A DNA stretch of 64,000 nt from Amycolatopsis sp. FDAARGOS 1241 (GCF_016889705.1 NZ_CP069526.1:1364001-1428000), one strand, 5' to 3'. Positions 25,035-33,507 are shown, counted from the stretch's first letter. The notes: generated from the sequence alone by a model not told the origin. Made by a program: numbers and translations.

Positions 25035-25050
25035 TATGACGCGCGTCATA
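25035..25050. promoter_or_regulatory. TetR operator site 1 (perfect palindrome)
   Basis: TATGACGCGCGTCATA is a perfect 16-bp palindrome 36 bp upstream of the GNAT start. It is the best of three TATGAC-N4-GTCATA sites. Confidence 0.75.
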
Positions 25051-25085
25051 GTGAGTCGATCAGGGCCGCCGTGCTACCCATGGCT

Positions 25086-25101
25086 CATGACGAGTGTCAT
25101 A
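25086..25101. promoter_or_regulatory. TetR operator site 2, overlapping the GNAT start codon
   Basis: CATGACGAGTGTCATA contains the ATG at 25087. Bound regulator would cover the start of the gene, consistent with repression. Confidence 0.7.
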
Positions 25102-25719
25102 ACGGTCGTCGAACCGGCCACCCTCGAAGCCGTCACGGCCCTGGTCCGGGCGTGCTCGCCCGAGAGCCTCGCGTGGCGGTTCACGCTGCCCGGACGCCCG
25201 GATCCCGAACGGATCCTGGTGCGCTACCGGCCGTTCCTGCTCGCCGGGGAAGCGCTCGTCGCGATGGCCGGCGACGCGCCCGTGGGACTGGTGAACCTCA
25301 TGGTCGACGGCGAGCGGCGCGCCGAACTCGGGGTGCTCGTGGCCGACGCCTGGCACCGCCGGCGCATCGCCAGCACCCTGGTGCGGTACCTGTTCGACGA
25401 TCCCCGGCACGCCGGCTGGACCGTCCACGCGACCGTGTTGGTCGGCAACAACCCGGCCCTGGGGCTGCTGCGCGCCCACGGTTTCCGTGGCGTCCCGTCG
25501 TTCGAGCGCGGCGAGCTCGAGTTCGAGCACGCTATTATGACCGATGTCATGGAGGAGGTCGCCGATGGCGGAATCGGAGAGGCCGGCGCGGGACCGGATG
25601 GTCTTCAGCGCCGCGCAGCTGGTGCGGACGCGGGGCGTCGGTGGCACGGGCATGCGCGACGTGGTGGAGCACGCGAAGGCGCCGCGGGGGTCGCTGCAGC
25701 ACTACTTCCCCGGCGGTAA
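25087..25719 (+). CDS. GNAT-family N-acetyltransferase
   Basis: 210 residues by the open frame. The fold shows LRVAEPATLE-like N-terminus, strand DAPVGLVNLMVDGERRAELGVLVADAWHRRRIASTLVRYL (in pieces; the acetyl-CoA loop is RRRIAS) and VLVGNNPALGLLRAHGF. Homology ends near EFEHAIM (about residue 154). The remaining residues overlap the first 51 codons of the tetR gene in another frame and look compositional, so the natural stop may have been lost. It carries two operators at its front, indicating control by the adjacent TetR. Confidence 0.75.
   Translation: MTSVITVVEPATLEAVTALVRACSPESLAWRFTLPGRPDPERILVRYRPFLLAGEALVAMAGDAPVGLVNLMVDGERRAELGVLVADAWHRRRIASTLVRYLFDDPRHAGWTVHATVLVGNNPALGLLRAHGFRGVPSFERGELEFEHAIMTDVMEEVADGGIGEAGAGPDGLQRRAAGADAGRRWHGHARRGGAREGAAGVAAALLPRR
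25536..25551. promoter_or_regulatory. TetR operator site 3, in front of tetR
   Basis: TATGACCGATGTCATG lies 13 bp before the tetR ATG and touches its GGAGGAGG ribosome binding site, as expected for autorepression. Confidence 0.7.
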
Positions 25720-26179
25720 GGAGCAGCTCGTCGCCGAGGCCGTCGACTGGGCCGGCCGCTACGCCGGGCGCACCGTGCGGCGCACCGCCGAATCCCTCGA
25801 AGAAGCGACGCCCGGAAACCTCTTCGCCGCCCTGGTTTCCCGGTGGCGAGCGGAATTCACCGGCGCCGGTTACGACGCCGGTTGTCCGTTGGTCGCCACG
25901 GTCGCCGATTCCGCTGCGCTGAGCGAAAAGCTGCGCGAGAGCGCTGCCGCCGCGTTCGCGGAATGGCGCAAACCGCTCGTGGGCGCACTCGAAGACCTGG
26001 GGGTGCCGCCGGTTCGCGCGGGTTCGCTCGCCGTCTTGATGATCAGCGCGCTGGAGGGCGCCATCGTCCTCGCGCGGGCCGACCACTCCGTGGCGCCGCT
26101 CGACGCGGTGGTCGAGGAACTGCGGCCGCTGCTCGACGGCGCGGTGGACAAGCGCCGCCGCCGGACCGCGCAGCTCTAG
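25565..26179 (+). CDS. TetR-family regulator (YxaF/LmrA-like)
   Basis: 204 residues. GGAGGAGG (25551-25558) fixes ATG 25565. The helix-turn-helix is SAAQLVRTRGVGGTGMRDVVEHAKAPRGSLQHYFPGGKEQL in pieces; the PRGSLQHYFPGGKEQL segment is typical of the YxaF/LmrA branch, whose operators are TATGAC-like palindromes. Three such palindromes surround it (25035, 25086, 25536), so it probably represses the GNAT gene and itself. The inducer is unknown. It ends 4 bp inside the convergent enoyl-CoA hydratase gene. Confidence 0.88.
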   Translation: MAESERPARDRMVFSAAQLVRTRGVGGTGMRDVVEHAKAPRGSLQHYFPGGKEQLVAEAVDWAGRYAGRTVRRTAESLEEATPGNLFAALVSRWRAEFTGAGYDAGCPLVATVADSAALSEKLRESAAAAFAEWRKPLVGALEDLGVPPVRAGSLAVLMISALEGAIVLARADHSVAPLDAVVEELRPLLDGAVDKRRRRTAQL

Positions 26180-26910
26180 CGGGGGCCGAGCTTCGCGCGC
26201 AGGTTCGCGACCGTCGCCGGGTCGTGCAGCAGCTTGGCGAAGTGCTGCGACTCCACCTCCATCCGGTCGCGCACGGTCGTGTCGGTGGTGTCGCGCAGCA
26301 GCTCGCGGCTCAGCGCCAGCGACAACGGCGGCTGAGCGGCCAGCGCGGCCGTGCGATCCGCGACGCGCGCCTCCAACGCCTCCGCATCCGGCAGCACCTC
26401 GTTGACGAGTCCGAGCCGGTGGGCCTCGGCGGCCGGCACGCGGTCGCCGAAGAGCAGCAGTTCCGCCGCGCGCTGCGGGCCGGCCAGGCGGGGCAGCACA
26501 TAGCTGCTGCCGAACTCCGGCACCAGCCCCAGCGACGTGAACGGGAACTGCAGGTAGCTGCGCTCGGTCGCGTACACGAGGTCGCAGTGCAGCAGCAGTG
26601 TCGCGCCGATTCCGACGGCCGGCCCGTCGACGGCGGCGACGACCACCGAACGCGCGGCGAGCAACGCCTCCTGGAACCGCCGCACCGGGGTGTCGGGACC
26701 GCCCCCCGAGTCGGCGGCGAGGAAGTCACCGAGATCGTTGCCCGCGGTGAACGCGCCGCCCGCGCCGGAGAGGACGACGACGGGCGTCTCGGCCGTGTCG
26801 AGCACCTCCGCCAGCGCCGAGTACATGGCCTTGGTGAGCGCGTTGCGCTTGTCCGGGCGGTTGATCGTCACGGTGGTCACCGTGGCGCCGGCGACGACGT
26901 CGATGCTCAT
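26176..26910 (-). CDS. Enoyl-CoA hydratase/isomerase family protein
   Basis: 244 residues, typical crotonase length. The oxyanion strand AFTAGNDLGDF (about 51-61) and AAVDGPAVGIGATLLLHCDLVYA lead to SYLQFPFTSLGLVPEFGSSYVLPRLAG, which keeps the isomerase-type PE-G glutamate. LFGDRVPAAEAHRLGLVNEVLP completes the fold. It lacks the hydratase second glutamate at the first position (AGND-LGDF), so it may be a Delta3,Delta2-enoyl-CoA isomerase. Substrate unknown; it stands alone. Confidence 0.88.
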   Translation of the reverse strand: MSIDVVAGATVTTVTINRPDKRNALTKAMYSALAEVLDTAETPVVVLSGAGGAFTAGNDLGDFLAADSGGGPDTPVRRFQEALLAARSVVVAAVDGPAVGIGATLLLHCDLVYATERSYLQFPFTSLGLVPEFGSSYVLPRLAGPQRAAELLLFGDRVPAAEAHRLGLVNEVLPDAEALEARVADRTAALAAQPPLSLALSRELLRDTTDTTVRDRMEVESQHFAKLLHDPATVANLRAKLGPR

Positions 26911-27286
26911 GCCCCGGAGAGTTCCACAACCGGACTCAGCGGGGCAACGCCACCTCGGCCGGCGCCCGCAGCGCGGCCTCCGACGCCGAACCCGGTTCGG
27001 GCGAGTGGGCGACCACGTACTGACCGGGACCGGTTCCCACCGCGAGCCGCTGCGAATCCGGCGTCGCGGGGCCGCCGCGGAGCAGCTCGCGCGACTGGGC
27101 GAGCTCAGCCGGCCGTCACTCGGGTTCCCTCACGACGTGCTGCGCAGCGAGCGGATCATCACGACCGCTTACCGCGACCAGCCGGCGGTGGGCGACCCGC
27201 CGTTCGCCGGGCGTCTGAGCGGGGAAGCCCACCCGTGGTTCACCCGGGACGGAAACCCGCCACGACCTCCGCGCGCGGCATCGCCG
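26911..27286. other. Intergenic stretch, possible gene debris
   Basis: One plus-strand frame reads RRGAAAEQLARLGELSR and later RSERIITTAYRDQPAVGDPPF, protein-like but short, startless and unplaced. I see no intact gene. Confidence 0.3.
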
Positions 27287-28483
27287 TCAGAGTTCAGCGA
27301 CCGCGCTGACCAGCCGGTCGACTTCGGCCGCCGTCGTGTACGGAGCGATGCCCGCGCGGACGGCGCCGGCGTCGCCGAGGCCGAGGTGGCGTGAGCACTC
27401 GAGCGCGTAGAAGCTCGCGGCCGGAGCGTTGACGTGGTGGCGCGCGAGGTGCTCGTACACGGCCTTCGGCTCGGCGCCGTCGACGGAGAACAGCACGGTC
27501 GGGGTGCGCCGGCGGCCCGGCGCGCCGTAGCGGACGACTTTGCCCAGGCCGGCGAGCCCGGCGTCGAGGCGGTCGAGCAGCTCCCGCTCGTGCTGTTCGA
27601 GGGCTTCGAGCGACTTGCCGAGCCGTTCACGCCGGGTTCCCTCACCCGGGACGAGGTTCGCCAGGAAGTCGATCGCCGCGGTCGTACCGGCGAGCAGTTC
27701 GTACGGGAGCGTGCCGAGCTCGAACCGCTCCGGCACGGTGTCGCTGGAGGGCACGAGCTTGTCGGGGCGCAGCGTCTCCAGCAGTTCGGGCGCGGCGGCG
27801 AGCAAGCCGAGGTGCGGGCCCAGGAACTTGTACGCGGAGCAGGCGTAGAAGTCGGCGCCGAGCTCGGCCAGGTCGACGGGCGCGTGCGGGGTGAGGTGCA
27901 CGCCGTCGACGTAGCTGAGCGCGCCGGCTTCGCGCGCGTTCGCCGTGATGGCGGGGACGTCGGGGCGCGTGCCGAGGAGGTTGGACGCCGCGGTGACGGC
28001 GACGAGCCGTGTCTTGTCCGTGAGCAGCTCGGTCACGGCCTCGACCGGCAGCTCGCCCGTCTGCGGGTCGAACTCGGCCCACCGGACGGTGACGCCACGG
28101 GCCTGCGCGGCCTGGACCCACGGGCGGATGTTCGCGTCGTGGTCCAGCTTGGTGACCACGACCTCGTCGCCCGGCTGCCAGGTCTTCGCGAGGGCGCGGG
28201 AGAAGTCGTAGGTCACCTGGGTCATGCTGCGCCCGAAGACGACGCCCGCCGGGTTCGCGCCAAGCAGGTCCGCCACTGCCTGGCGGGCGTCGCGGACGAT
28301 GCCGTCGGCGCGGCGTTCGGCCGGTGTGACGGTGCCCCGGTTCGCGATCGCGGAACACAGCGTGGTGGCGACGGCCTCGCCCACCACGTCGGGCACCTGC
28401 GAGCCACCGGGCCCGTCGAAGTGCGCGGCTCCTTCTTCGAGGGCGGGGAAGTGCTTGCGGATCGCGTTCACGTCGTAGGCCAC
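27287..28483 (-). CDS. Cysteine-desulfurase-like class V aminotransferase
   Basis: 398 residues from GTG 28483, where homology begins (VAYDVNAIRKHFPALEEG). It is a PLP fold-type I enzyme: HFDGPGGSQVP near the N-terminus, VVVTKLDHDANIRPW, GALSYVDGVHLTPHAPVDL (Asp binding the pyridine N) and the lysine loop ACSAYKFLGPHLG. This is the TIGR01976-like group, related to SufS/Csd but usually without assigned function. No Fe-S assembly genes are nearby. The segments VNAPAASFYALECSRHLGL and VRAGIAPYTTAAEVDRLV are family-typical. Confidence 0.85.
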   Translation of the reverse strand: MAYDVNAIRKHFPALEEGAAHFDGPGGSQVPDVVGEAVATTLCSAIANRGTVTPAERRADGIVRDARQAVADLLGANPAGVVFGRSMTQVTYDFSRALAKTWQPGDEVVVTKLDHDANIRPWVQAAQARGVTVRWAEFDPQTGELPVEAVTELLTDKTRLVAVTAASNLLGTRPDVPAITANAREAGALSYVDGVHLTPHAPVDLAELGADFYACSAYKFLGPHLGLLAAAPELLETLRPDKLVPSSDTVPERFELGTLPYELLAGTTAAIDFLANLVPGEGTRRERLGKSLEALEQHERELLDRLDAGLAGLGKVVRYGAPGRRRTPTVLFSVDGAEPKAVYEHLARHHVNAPAASFYALECSRHLGLGDAGAVRAGIAPYTTAAEVDRLVSAVAEL

Positions 28484-28542
28484 GCGGCCAGCATGCCAGG
28501 GCGGAGCGGGAGTCGTCGGTCGGCTTGTGCCGTTCGGCGGGT

Positions 28543-28562
28543 GAGACGACCGGTCATATACT
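28543..28562 (+). promoter_or_regulatory. Operator AGACGACCGGTCATAT before the NemR-like tetR
   Basis: GAGACGACCGGTCATATA (28543-28560) ends in a -10-like TATACT (28557-28562), six bases from ATG 28569. The same 16-base core recurs at 30074-30089 before the alcohol dehydrogenase. Confidence 0.7.
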
Positions 28563-28568
28563 GCGGAG

Positions 28569-29135
28569 ATGCCTCGTCCCAGCGTCCGTGAGGTGATCGT
28601 CGACAGCGCGGTCACCGAGTTCCACCGCAACGGGTTCGCCGCGTGCTCCGTCGACACCATCACGCGGGCGGCCGGTGTGCCCAAGGGGTCGTTCTACAAC
28701 CACTTCAAGAGCAAGGAAGACCTCGGCGCGGAAGTCGTCGCGCGATACGCGGCCTCCTCCGGCTGGCGGGACAGCCACGGTGAGCTCGGTCCGCTCGACA
28801 CGTTGCGCGCCCGCTTCACAGTGATGCGCGACGTGCTCGAGGACAACGAATACACGCGCGGCTGCCTGATCGGCAACATGGGTGCCGAGCGCGCCGACCA
28901 CAGCCCCGTCATCCGCGAGCAGGTGGGGGAGAGTCTGACGCACTGGTCGGACAGCATCGCGGAGTCCATCCGCGAAGCCCAGGCTGCCGGCGAGGTTCCC
29001 GCCGACCGCGACGCCGATCTCCTCGGCCGGTTCGTCCTGGACGCCTGGGAGGGTGCGATCATTCGCACCAAGGTGGCCAAGAGCGCCGCCCCGCTGGACG
29101 ATTTCTTCGCCGTGGTCTTCGGCTCCCTGCTCTGA
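28569..29135 (+). CDS. TetR-family regulator (NemR/AcuR-like)
   Basis: 188 residues. The helix-turn-helix FHRNGFAACSVDTITRAAGVPKGSFYNHFKSKEDLGAEVV (read in pieces) is characteristic of the NemR/AcuR branch. EYTRGCLIGNMGAE provides the cysteine that electrophile-sensing members modify. NemR-like repressors control detoxification of aldehydes and quinones, which fits the alcohol dehydrogenase bearing the same operator at 30074. The deformylase gene begins 11 bp after its stop. Confidence 0.88.
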   Translation: MPRPSVREVIVDSAVTEFHRNGFAACSVDTITRAAGVPKGSFYNHFKSKEDLGAEVVARYAASSGWRDSHGELGPLDTLRARFTVMRDVLEDNEYTRGCLIGNMGAERADHSPVIREQVGESLTHWSDSIAESIREAQAAGEVPADRDADLLGRFVLDAWEGAIIRTKVAKSAAPLDDFFAVVFGSLL

Positions 29136-29146
29136 AAGGTGCGCCC

Positions 29147-29776
29147 TTGCTCGCCGACCTGGTCGAGACCCTGCTGGCCCAGCCCCTGCCCTGGCCCATC
29201 GTCCAAGCCGGCGACCCGGTCCTGCGCACTCCCGCGGCGCCCTACGAAGGGGAGCTGAGCGCTGCCGCGCTGGCGGGCTTGATCGAAGGCATGAAGGAGA
29301 CCATGCACGCCGCGCCGGGCGTCGGTCTGGCCGCTCCGCAGGTGGGTCTGCCGGTGCAGCTGGCCGTGGTCGAGGACCGCGCCCACGAACGGCCGGTACC
29401 CGCCGAGGTGCTCGAGGCGCGCGGCATCGCGCCGTTGCCGTTCCGCGTCCTTGTCAACCCGCGCTACACCCCGCTGGGTGCCGAGCGCGCCGCGTTCTTC
29501 GAGGGCTGCCTGAGCGTGAGCGGTTGGCAGGCTGTGGTGGCCCGGCCGTTGCGCGTCCGCCTGCAGGCACTGGACGAAACGGGCGCCGCCGTCGACGAAG
29601 AGCTCTCCGGCTGGCCGGCCCGCATCGTCCAGCACGAAACCGACCACCTGGCCGGCATGCTCTACCTGGACCGCGCCGAGCTGCGGTCCCTGTCCACCCA
29701 CCAGGCGGTTTCCCAGCGCTGGGCCCAGCCGACGGCCGAACTCGCCGCGAAGGAGCTGGGCTTCGACCTGCCCTGA
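29147..29776 (+). CDS. def: Peptide deformylase
   Basis: 209 residues with all three catalytic motifs: GVGLAAPQ (58-65), EGCLS (119-123, Cys121 metal ligand) and HETDH (163-167, two His ligands and the catalytic Glu). It removes the N-formyl group from nascent proteins. The TTG start follows GAAAGGTG. The hydrophobic insert VLEARGIAPLPFRV between motifs 1 and 2 is typical of actinobacterial copies. It sits in a NemR-like tetR operon instead of with fmt, so it is probably an accessory, stress-linked deformylase. Confidence 0.92.
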   Translation: MLADLVETLLAQPLPWPIVQAGDPVLRTPAAPYEGELSAAALAGLIEGMKETMHAAPGVGLAAPQVGLPVQLAVVEDRAHERPVPAEVLEARGIAPLPFRVLVNPRYTPLGAERAAFFEGCLSVSGWQAVVARPLRVRLQALDETGAAVDEELSGWPARIVQHETDHLAGMLYLDRAELRSLSTHQAVSQRWAQPTAELAAKELGFDLP

Positions 29777-30060
29777 GTCTCGCTGACGCCCGACGGGCGC
29801 TGCTGGCCGGCAGTCTTCAGTGGCCTTCGCCGAGTGCGTGATCCTGCCCGCTCGTTGCTTCGATGTGCGGCAGCGCCAGGCTTTGTCGACTGCCGATCAG
29901 CTCGAGTTGGGCGTTGTCGCGCGCTCGCTGCCGGGGCTCGGCCCGAGCCAGTCGCGTTGCCGACGCCACTGGTGGGATGCGCGTGCCGTGCCTCCGCCTT
30001 CTGCCCCGGCCGAACCTCCCGTCCGCCGGAAGACCTGCGGCAAACTCCCATCCCGTCGCA
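29777..30060. other. Intergenic stretch without recognisable gene
   Basis: Open frames here have no ribosome binding site and no family resemblance. The TTGACA of the next promoter begins at 30061. Confidence 0.5.
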
Positions 30061-30090
30061 TTGACACGATCTAAGACGACCGGTCATATT
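30061..30090 (+). promoter_or_regulatory. Promoter and operator of the alcohol dehydrogenase gene
   Basis: TTGACA (30061-30066), an 18-bp spacer and CATATT (30085-30090). AGACGACCGGTCATAT (30074-30089) fills the spacer and -10, and is identical to the core before the NemR-like tetR. The ATG follows at 30097, so the message would be leaderless. Confidence 0.72.
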
Positions 30091-30096
30091 CGACCC

Positions 30097-31112
30097 ATGA
30101 CAACCTACCGCGCCCTCCAAGTCACCAACTCCCGCGAGTTCTTCCTCACCGACCGCGAGCTCACCGCTCCCGAACCCGGCCACGTCCGCCTCAAGGTCGA
30201 GTACTGCGGTGTCTGCCACTCCGACGTCCTCGCCGTCGAGGGGCTCCGTGCCGACCCCACCGCGCCGGTCGTGCCCGGGCACGAGATCGTCGGCGTGATC
30301 GACGCCGTCGGCGAGGGTGTGCGCGCGTGGCACGTCGGCGAACGGGTCTCGTCGGGTTCCTCGGCGGGCACTGCGGGGAGTGCGACTCCTGCCGCCGCGG
30401 GGACTTCGTCAACTGCACCGACCAGCCGCGCACCGGCACGGACATCGACGGGGGCTACGCCGAATACGCCTACGCCCGCAGGAGCGGCCTCGTCCGCGTC
30501 CCCGCCGGACTGTCCTCTTCGGACGCCGCGCCAGTGCAGTGCGCCGGCATCACCACCTACAGTGCGTTGCGCGACCTGAACGCCCGGCCGGGCTCGCTCG
30601 TCGCGATCCAGGGCATCGGCGGGCTGGGGCACCTGGGTGTGCAGTACGCGAAGGCGCTCGGCTACCGCGTCGCGGCCATCGCGCGCGGCACCGACAAGGC
30701 GGAACTCGTCGCGCAGCTCGGCGCGGACGAGTACGTCGACGGCACCGGCGTCGACCCCGGCCAGGCGCTGCAGAAGCTCGGCGGCGCTGCGGCCGTCGTC
30801 GCGACGGCCGCGAGCGGTTCGTCCATGTCGCCGCTGGTCGCGGGTCTCGCGCCACGCGGGAAGATGGTCGTCGTGGGTGCCGGACAGGATCCGATCTCCG
30901 TCGCCACGCCGGACCTCATCTTCGGCACGCACACCATCACCGGCAGCCTCACCGGCTCGGCGATCGAGAACGAGGACAGCCTCGCGTTCGCCGCCACCCG
31001 CGGAGTGCGGCCGATGAACGAGGTCGTCCCGTGGACCGACGCCCCGCAGGCCTACGAGCGCATGATGTCCGGCAAGGCCCGGTCCCGCGTCGTCCTCGAC
31101 CTGGCGGCGTGA
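30097..31112 (+). pseudogene. Zinc-dependent alcohol dehydrogenase with a frameshift
   Basis: The first part reads VKYCGVCHSD-like VEYCGVCHSDVLAVEG and VPGHEIVGVIDAVGEGV. After GERV near 30345 the frame breaks. The expected GFLGGHCGECDSCRRGDFVNC (structural zinc cysteines) continues in the next frame, with the cofactor motif GIGGLGHLGVQYAKALGY and the end MMSGKARSRVVLDL. A single missing base accounts for it. Apart from that the protein is a complete MDR alcohol dehydrogenase of about 340 residues, so a sequencing error is a serious alternative. The operator matches the NemR-like tetR. Confidence 0.8.
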
Positions 31113-31222
31113 CGCGCCGGTGGTGACCGGCGGCGAGTTCTGGGGCGTGAAGGGCCTCGGTCGGTACCCGCACCCGTGCTGATTCCGGCGGATTCGCGAC
31201 GTCGTGGTGCGACCACCGGTTT

Positions 31223-31245
31223 TTGTCGGTACCCGCTGCTAGCGT
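31223..31245 (+). promoter_or_regulatory. RecA-independent damage-type promoter
   Basis: TTGTCGGTA (31223-31231), 8 bases and TAGCGT (31240-31245) match TTGTCRGTG-N8-TAnnnT in 8 of 9 -35 positions with exact spacing. The gene start at 31279 is 33 bp downstream. Confidence 0.55.
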
Positions 31246-31278
31246 CCTCCGCATCTGGTTCGAACTGGGAGGAATCAC

Positions 31279-32103
31279 GTGGAATCGTTGCAGGACAAGG
31301 CAAAGGTGTTCAGAGCGCTGCACGGCGAGCCGATGGTGGTGCTGCCGAACGCCTGGGACGCGGGCAGCGCGGCGGTCATCGAACACGCCGGCGCCAAGGC
31401 CATCGCCACCACGAGTGGTGGTGTTTCGTGGGCACTCGGCCGCGGCGACGGCCAGGGGCTCACGCGCGCGGAGATGACGGAGGCCGTACGGCGGATCGCG
31501 TCGGCGGTGTCGGTGCCGGTGAGCGCCGATGTCGAAGGGGGTTATGGCCCGGGCCCGGCCGACGTCGCCACCACCGTCACGGAGATCATCGGCGCCGGCG
31601 CGGTGGGGGTGAACCTGGAGGACTCGCGCGCGGGCACGCTGTCGTTGTTCTCCTCAGCCGAGCAGGCCGCACGGTTGAAGGCAGCTCGCGAGGCCGCGGT
31701 GGCGGCGGGGTTGCCGGACCTGTGGCTCAACGCGCGCACGGATGTGTACCTCTTCGGCGTCGGCGAGCCTTCGGGACGGTTCGACGACGTCGTGACTCGC
31801 GCGCGGGCGTACGCGGAAGCCGGCGTGGACAGCATTTTCGTGCCCGGCTTGGTGGACCTCGCGGTGCTGCGCGAGCTCACGGCGGCGTCACCGATCCCGG
31901 TGGCCGTGATGGCGTGGCCGGGTGCGCCGTCGGTGTCGGAGTTCGCCGCGGCGGGCGTGCGGAGGGTGACTGTGGGAACGGCGCTGGCGCAGGGTGCGTA
32001 CGCGGTCGCGCTGCGGGCAGCGCAGGAAATGCTCGGGGAGGGCAAGTACGACGAGCTGGGCGCGGGCGTCGACTTCGGCACGCTGAACGGCTTGTTCACG
32101 TGA
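31279..32103 (+). CDS. Isocitrate lyase/PEP mutase family protein
   Basis: 274 residues. GGGAGG before GTG 31279 supports the start. The barrel shows VLPNAWDAGSAAVIEHAG, IATTSGGVSWALG, SVPVSADVEGGYGPGP (metal-binding Asp region), GAVGVNLEDS and WLNARTDVYLF. The catalytic loop lacks the KKCGH cysteine of true isocitrate lyase, so it is a carboxyphosphonoenolpyruvate mutase or oxaloacetate-hydrolase-like member. Substrate unknown. The promoter looks damage-inducible, which is unexpected for this family. Confidence 0.85.
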   Translation: MESLQDKAKVFRALHGEPMVVLPNAWDAGSAAVIEHAGAKAIATTSGGVSWALGRGDGQGLTRAEMTEAVRRIASAVSVPVSADVEGGYGPGPADVATTVTEIIGAGAVGVNLEDSRAGTLSLFSSAEQAARLKAAREAAVAAGLPDLWLNARTDVYLFGVGEPSGRFDDVVTRARAYAEAGVDSIFVPGLVDLAVLRELTAASPIPVAVMAWPGAPSVSEFAAAGVRRVTVGTALAQGAYAVALRAAQEMLGEGKYDELGAGVDFGTLNGLFT

Positions 32104-32189
32104 CGCACTTCGATCCGAGCGAGGTGAGCGCGATGTGACGAGCGCCGTGTCGCCGACCGTCGGGACGGCCGGCGGCGATACTGAACCGC

Positions 32190-33034
32190 GTGGAGGTCAG
32201 CGAGGAGACGGTCCAGGCGGACGACGCCTGTCGCATGTGGACAGCCGACCTCGGCGAAGGTGAGCCGCTCATCCTGTGTCACGGCGGCCCGGGACTGTGG
32301 GACATGTTCGGGGTCCTCGCGACGTCGTTGGCACCGCGGCTGCGCGTCATCCGCTGGGACCAGCGCGGCTGCGGCCGGTCCGAACGGCGCGGCCCGTACT
32401 CGCTCGCCCGCGCGGTGCTGGACCTCGACGCCGTGCGCCGCCACTACGGGCTCGATCGCGTGGCCGTCCTGGGTCACTCGTGGGGCGCGACCTTGGCGCT
32501 GCGCTACGCCCTCGCCCACCCGGCCCACGTGACGAAGCTCGTCTACGTGTCCGGCACCGGCCTCGGGCGGCGCCGGCACCCGGAGTACGAGCGAAACCTC
32601 GCCGCCCGCTTGGGCCCCACCTTGCCCCGCGTGATGGAACTCCGCGCCCGACCCCGCACGGCCGCCGCAGGCCGCGAACTCGCGGTCCTCCAGTGGTCCG
32701 CAAACTTCTCGGATCCACACACGGCCCTCACCCACGCCGAACAGATGGCCGACCCGTGGTTCCGCATCAACTACGACTTCAACGCCACCATCAACGCCGC
32801 CGAACGCGCTACCTCCGACGACGCAGACATCCTCGCGGCAGCGTGTGCCCTCCCCACCCCACCCTCATCCTCGACGGCGCCGACGACATCCGCCCCGCTG
32901 GGCTGTCGACTCCCTGGCCGCCGCTCTCCCGGCCTCCTCGGCGCGTGGTCTTGCCGGATGTCGGCCACGTGCCGTGGCTCGAAGCGCCGGCGCAGTTCGC
33001 CGCTGCCGTGCTGGACTTCCTCACCTCGCGGTGA
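32190..33034 (+). pseudogene. Proline-iminopeptidase-like alpha/beta hydrolase, frameshifted near its end
   Basis: The first 220 codons are intact: ILCHGGPGLWDM (oxyanion), RWDQRGCGRS and VLGHSWGATLALRYALAHP (nucleophile Ser). From about 32850 the expected acid and histidine region is scattered over three frames: HPTLILDGADDIRP, then RWAVDSLAAALP, then VVLPDVGHVPWLEAPAQF ending TSR at 33034. At least two indels are required. The final part is copied again at 33175-33420. Confidence 0.78.
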
Positions 33035-33424
33035 TGCGCGGACCCGCGCTGCGATCGTCGTCCGTCCGGGCCGGGGACGGGACCGGTGTTGGCACGCCGG
33101 GGTCCCTCACCGGAACGAACGCGGGGGCCGAATCTTTGGGGTTGCGCTGCAGCAGGCCGATCCGCAGGCAGTGAGTCCCTGGCCGCCGCTCTCCCGGCCT
33201 CTCGGCGCGCGGTCTTGCCGGATGTCGGCCACGTGCCGTGGCTCGAAGCGCCGGCGCAGTTCGCCGCTGCCGTGCTGGACTTCCTCACCTCGCGGTGATG
33301 CGCGGACCCGCGCTGCGATCGTCGTCCGTCCGGGCGGGGGACGGGACCGGTGTTGGCACGCCGGAGTCCGCCACCGCAACGGACGCGCGGGCCGAGGCTT
33401 GCGGACTGCTCAGCCGCGCGTGAG
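32910..33424. repeat. Tandem duplication of about 265 bp covering the hydrolase 3' end
   Basis: The segment from TCCCTGGCCG (32911) recurs at 33176, then with an offset of 264 bases through TTGCCGGATG (32951/33215), the TSR stop and the trailing GATCGTCGTCCGTCCGG. Copies differ by scattered substitutions and short indels. The rest of 33425-33507 shows no gene. Confidence 0.85.
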
Positions 33425-33507
33425 TCCTGCAGTGCTTACGGCGGGTGCGCTGGCGGAGCTGAGCGCGGCGGTGGTGACGCCGCGTCGGCGTTCCGCGCGG
33501 CGGGGCG

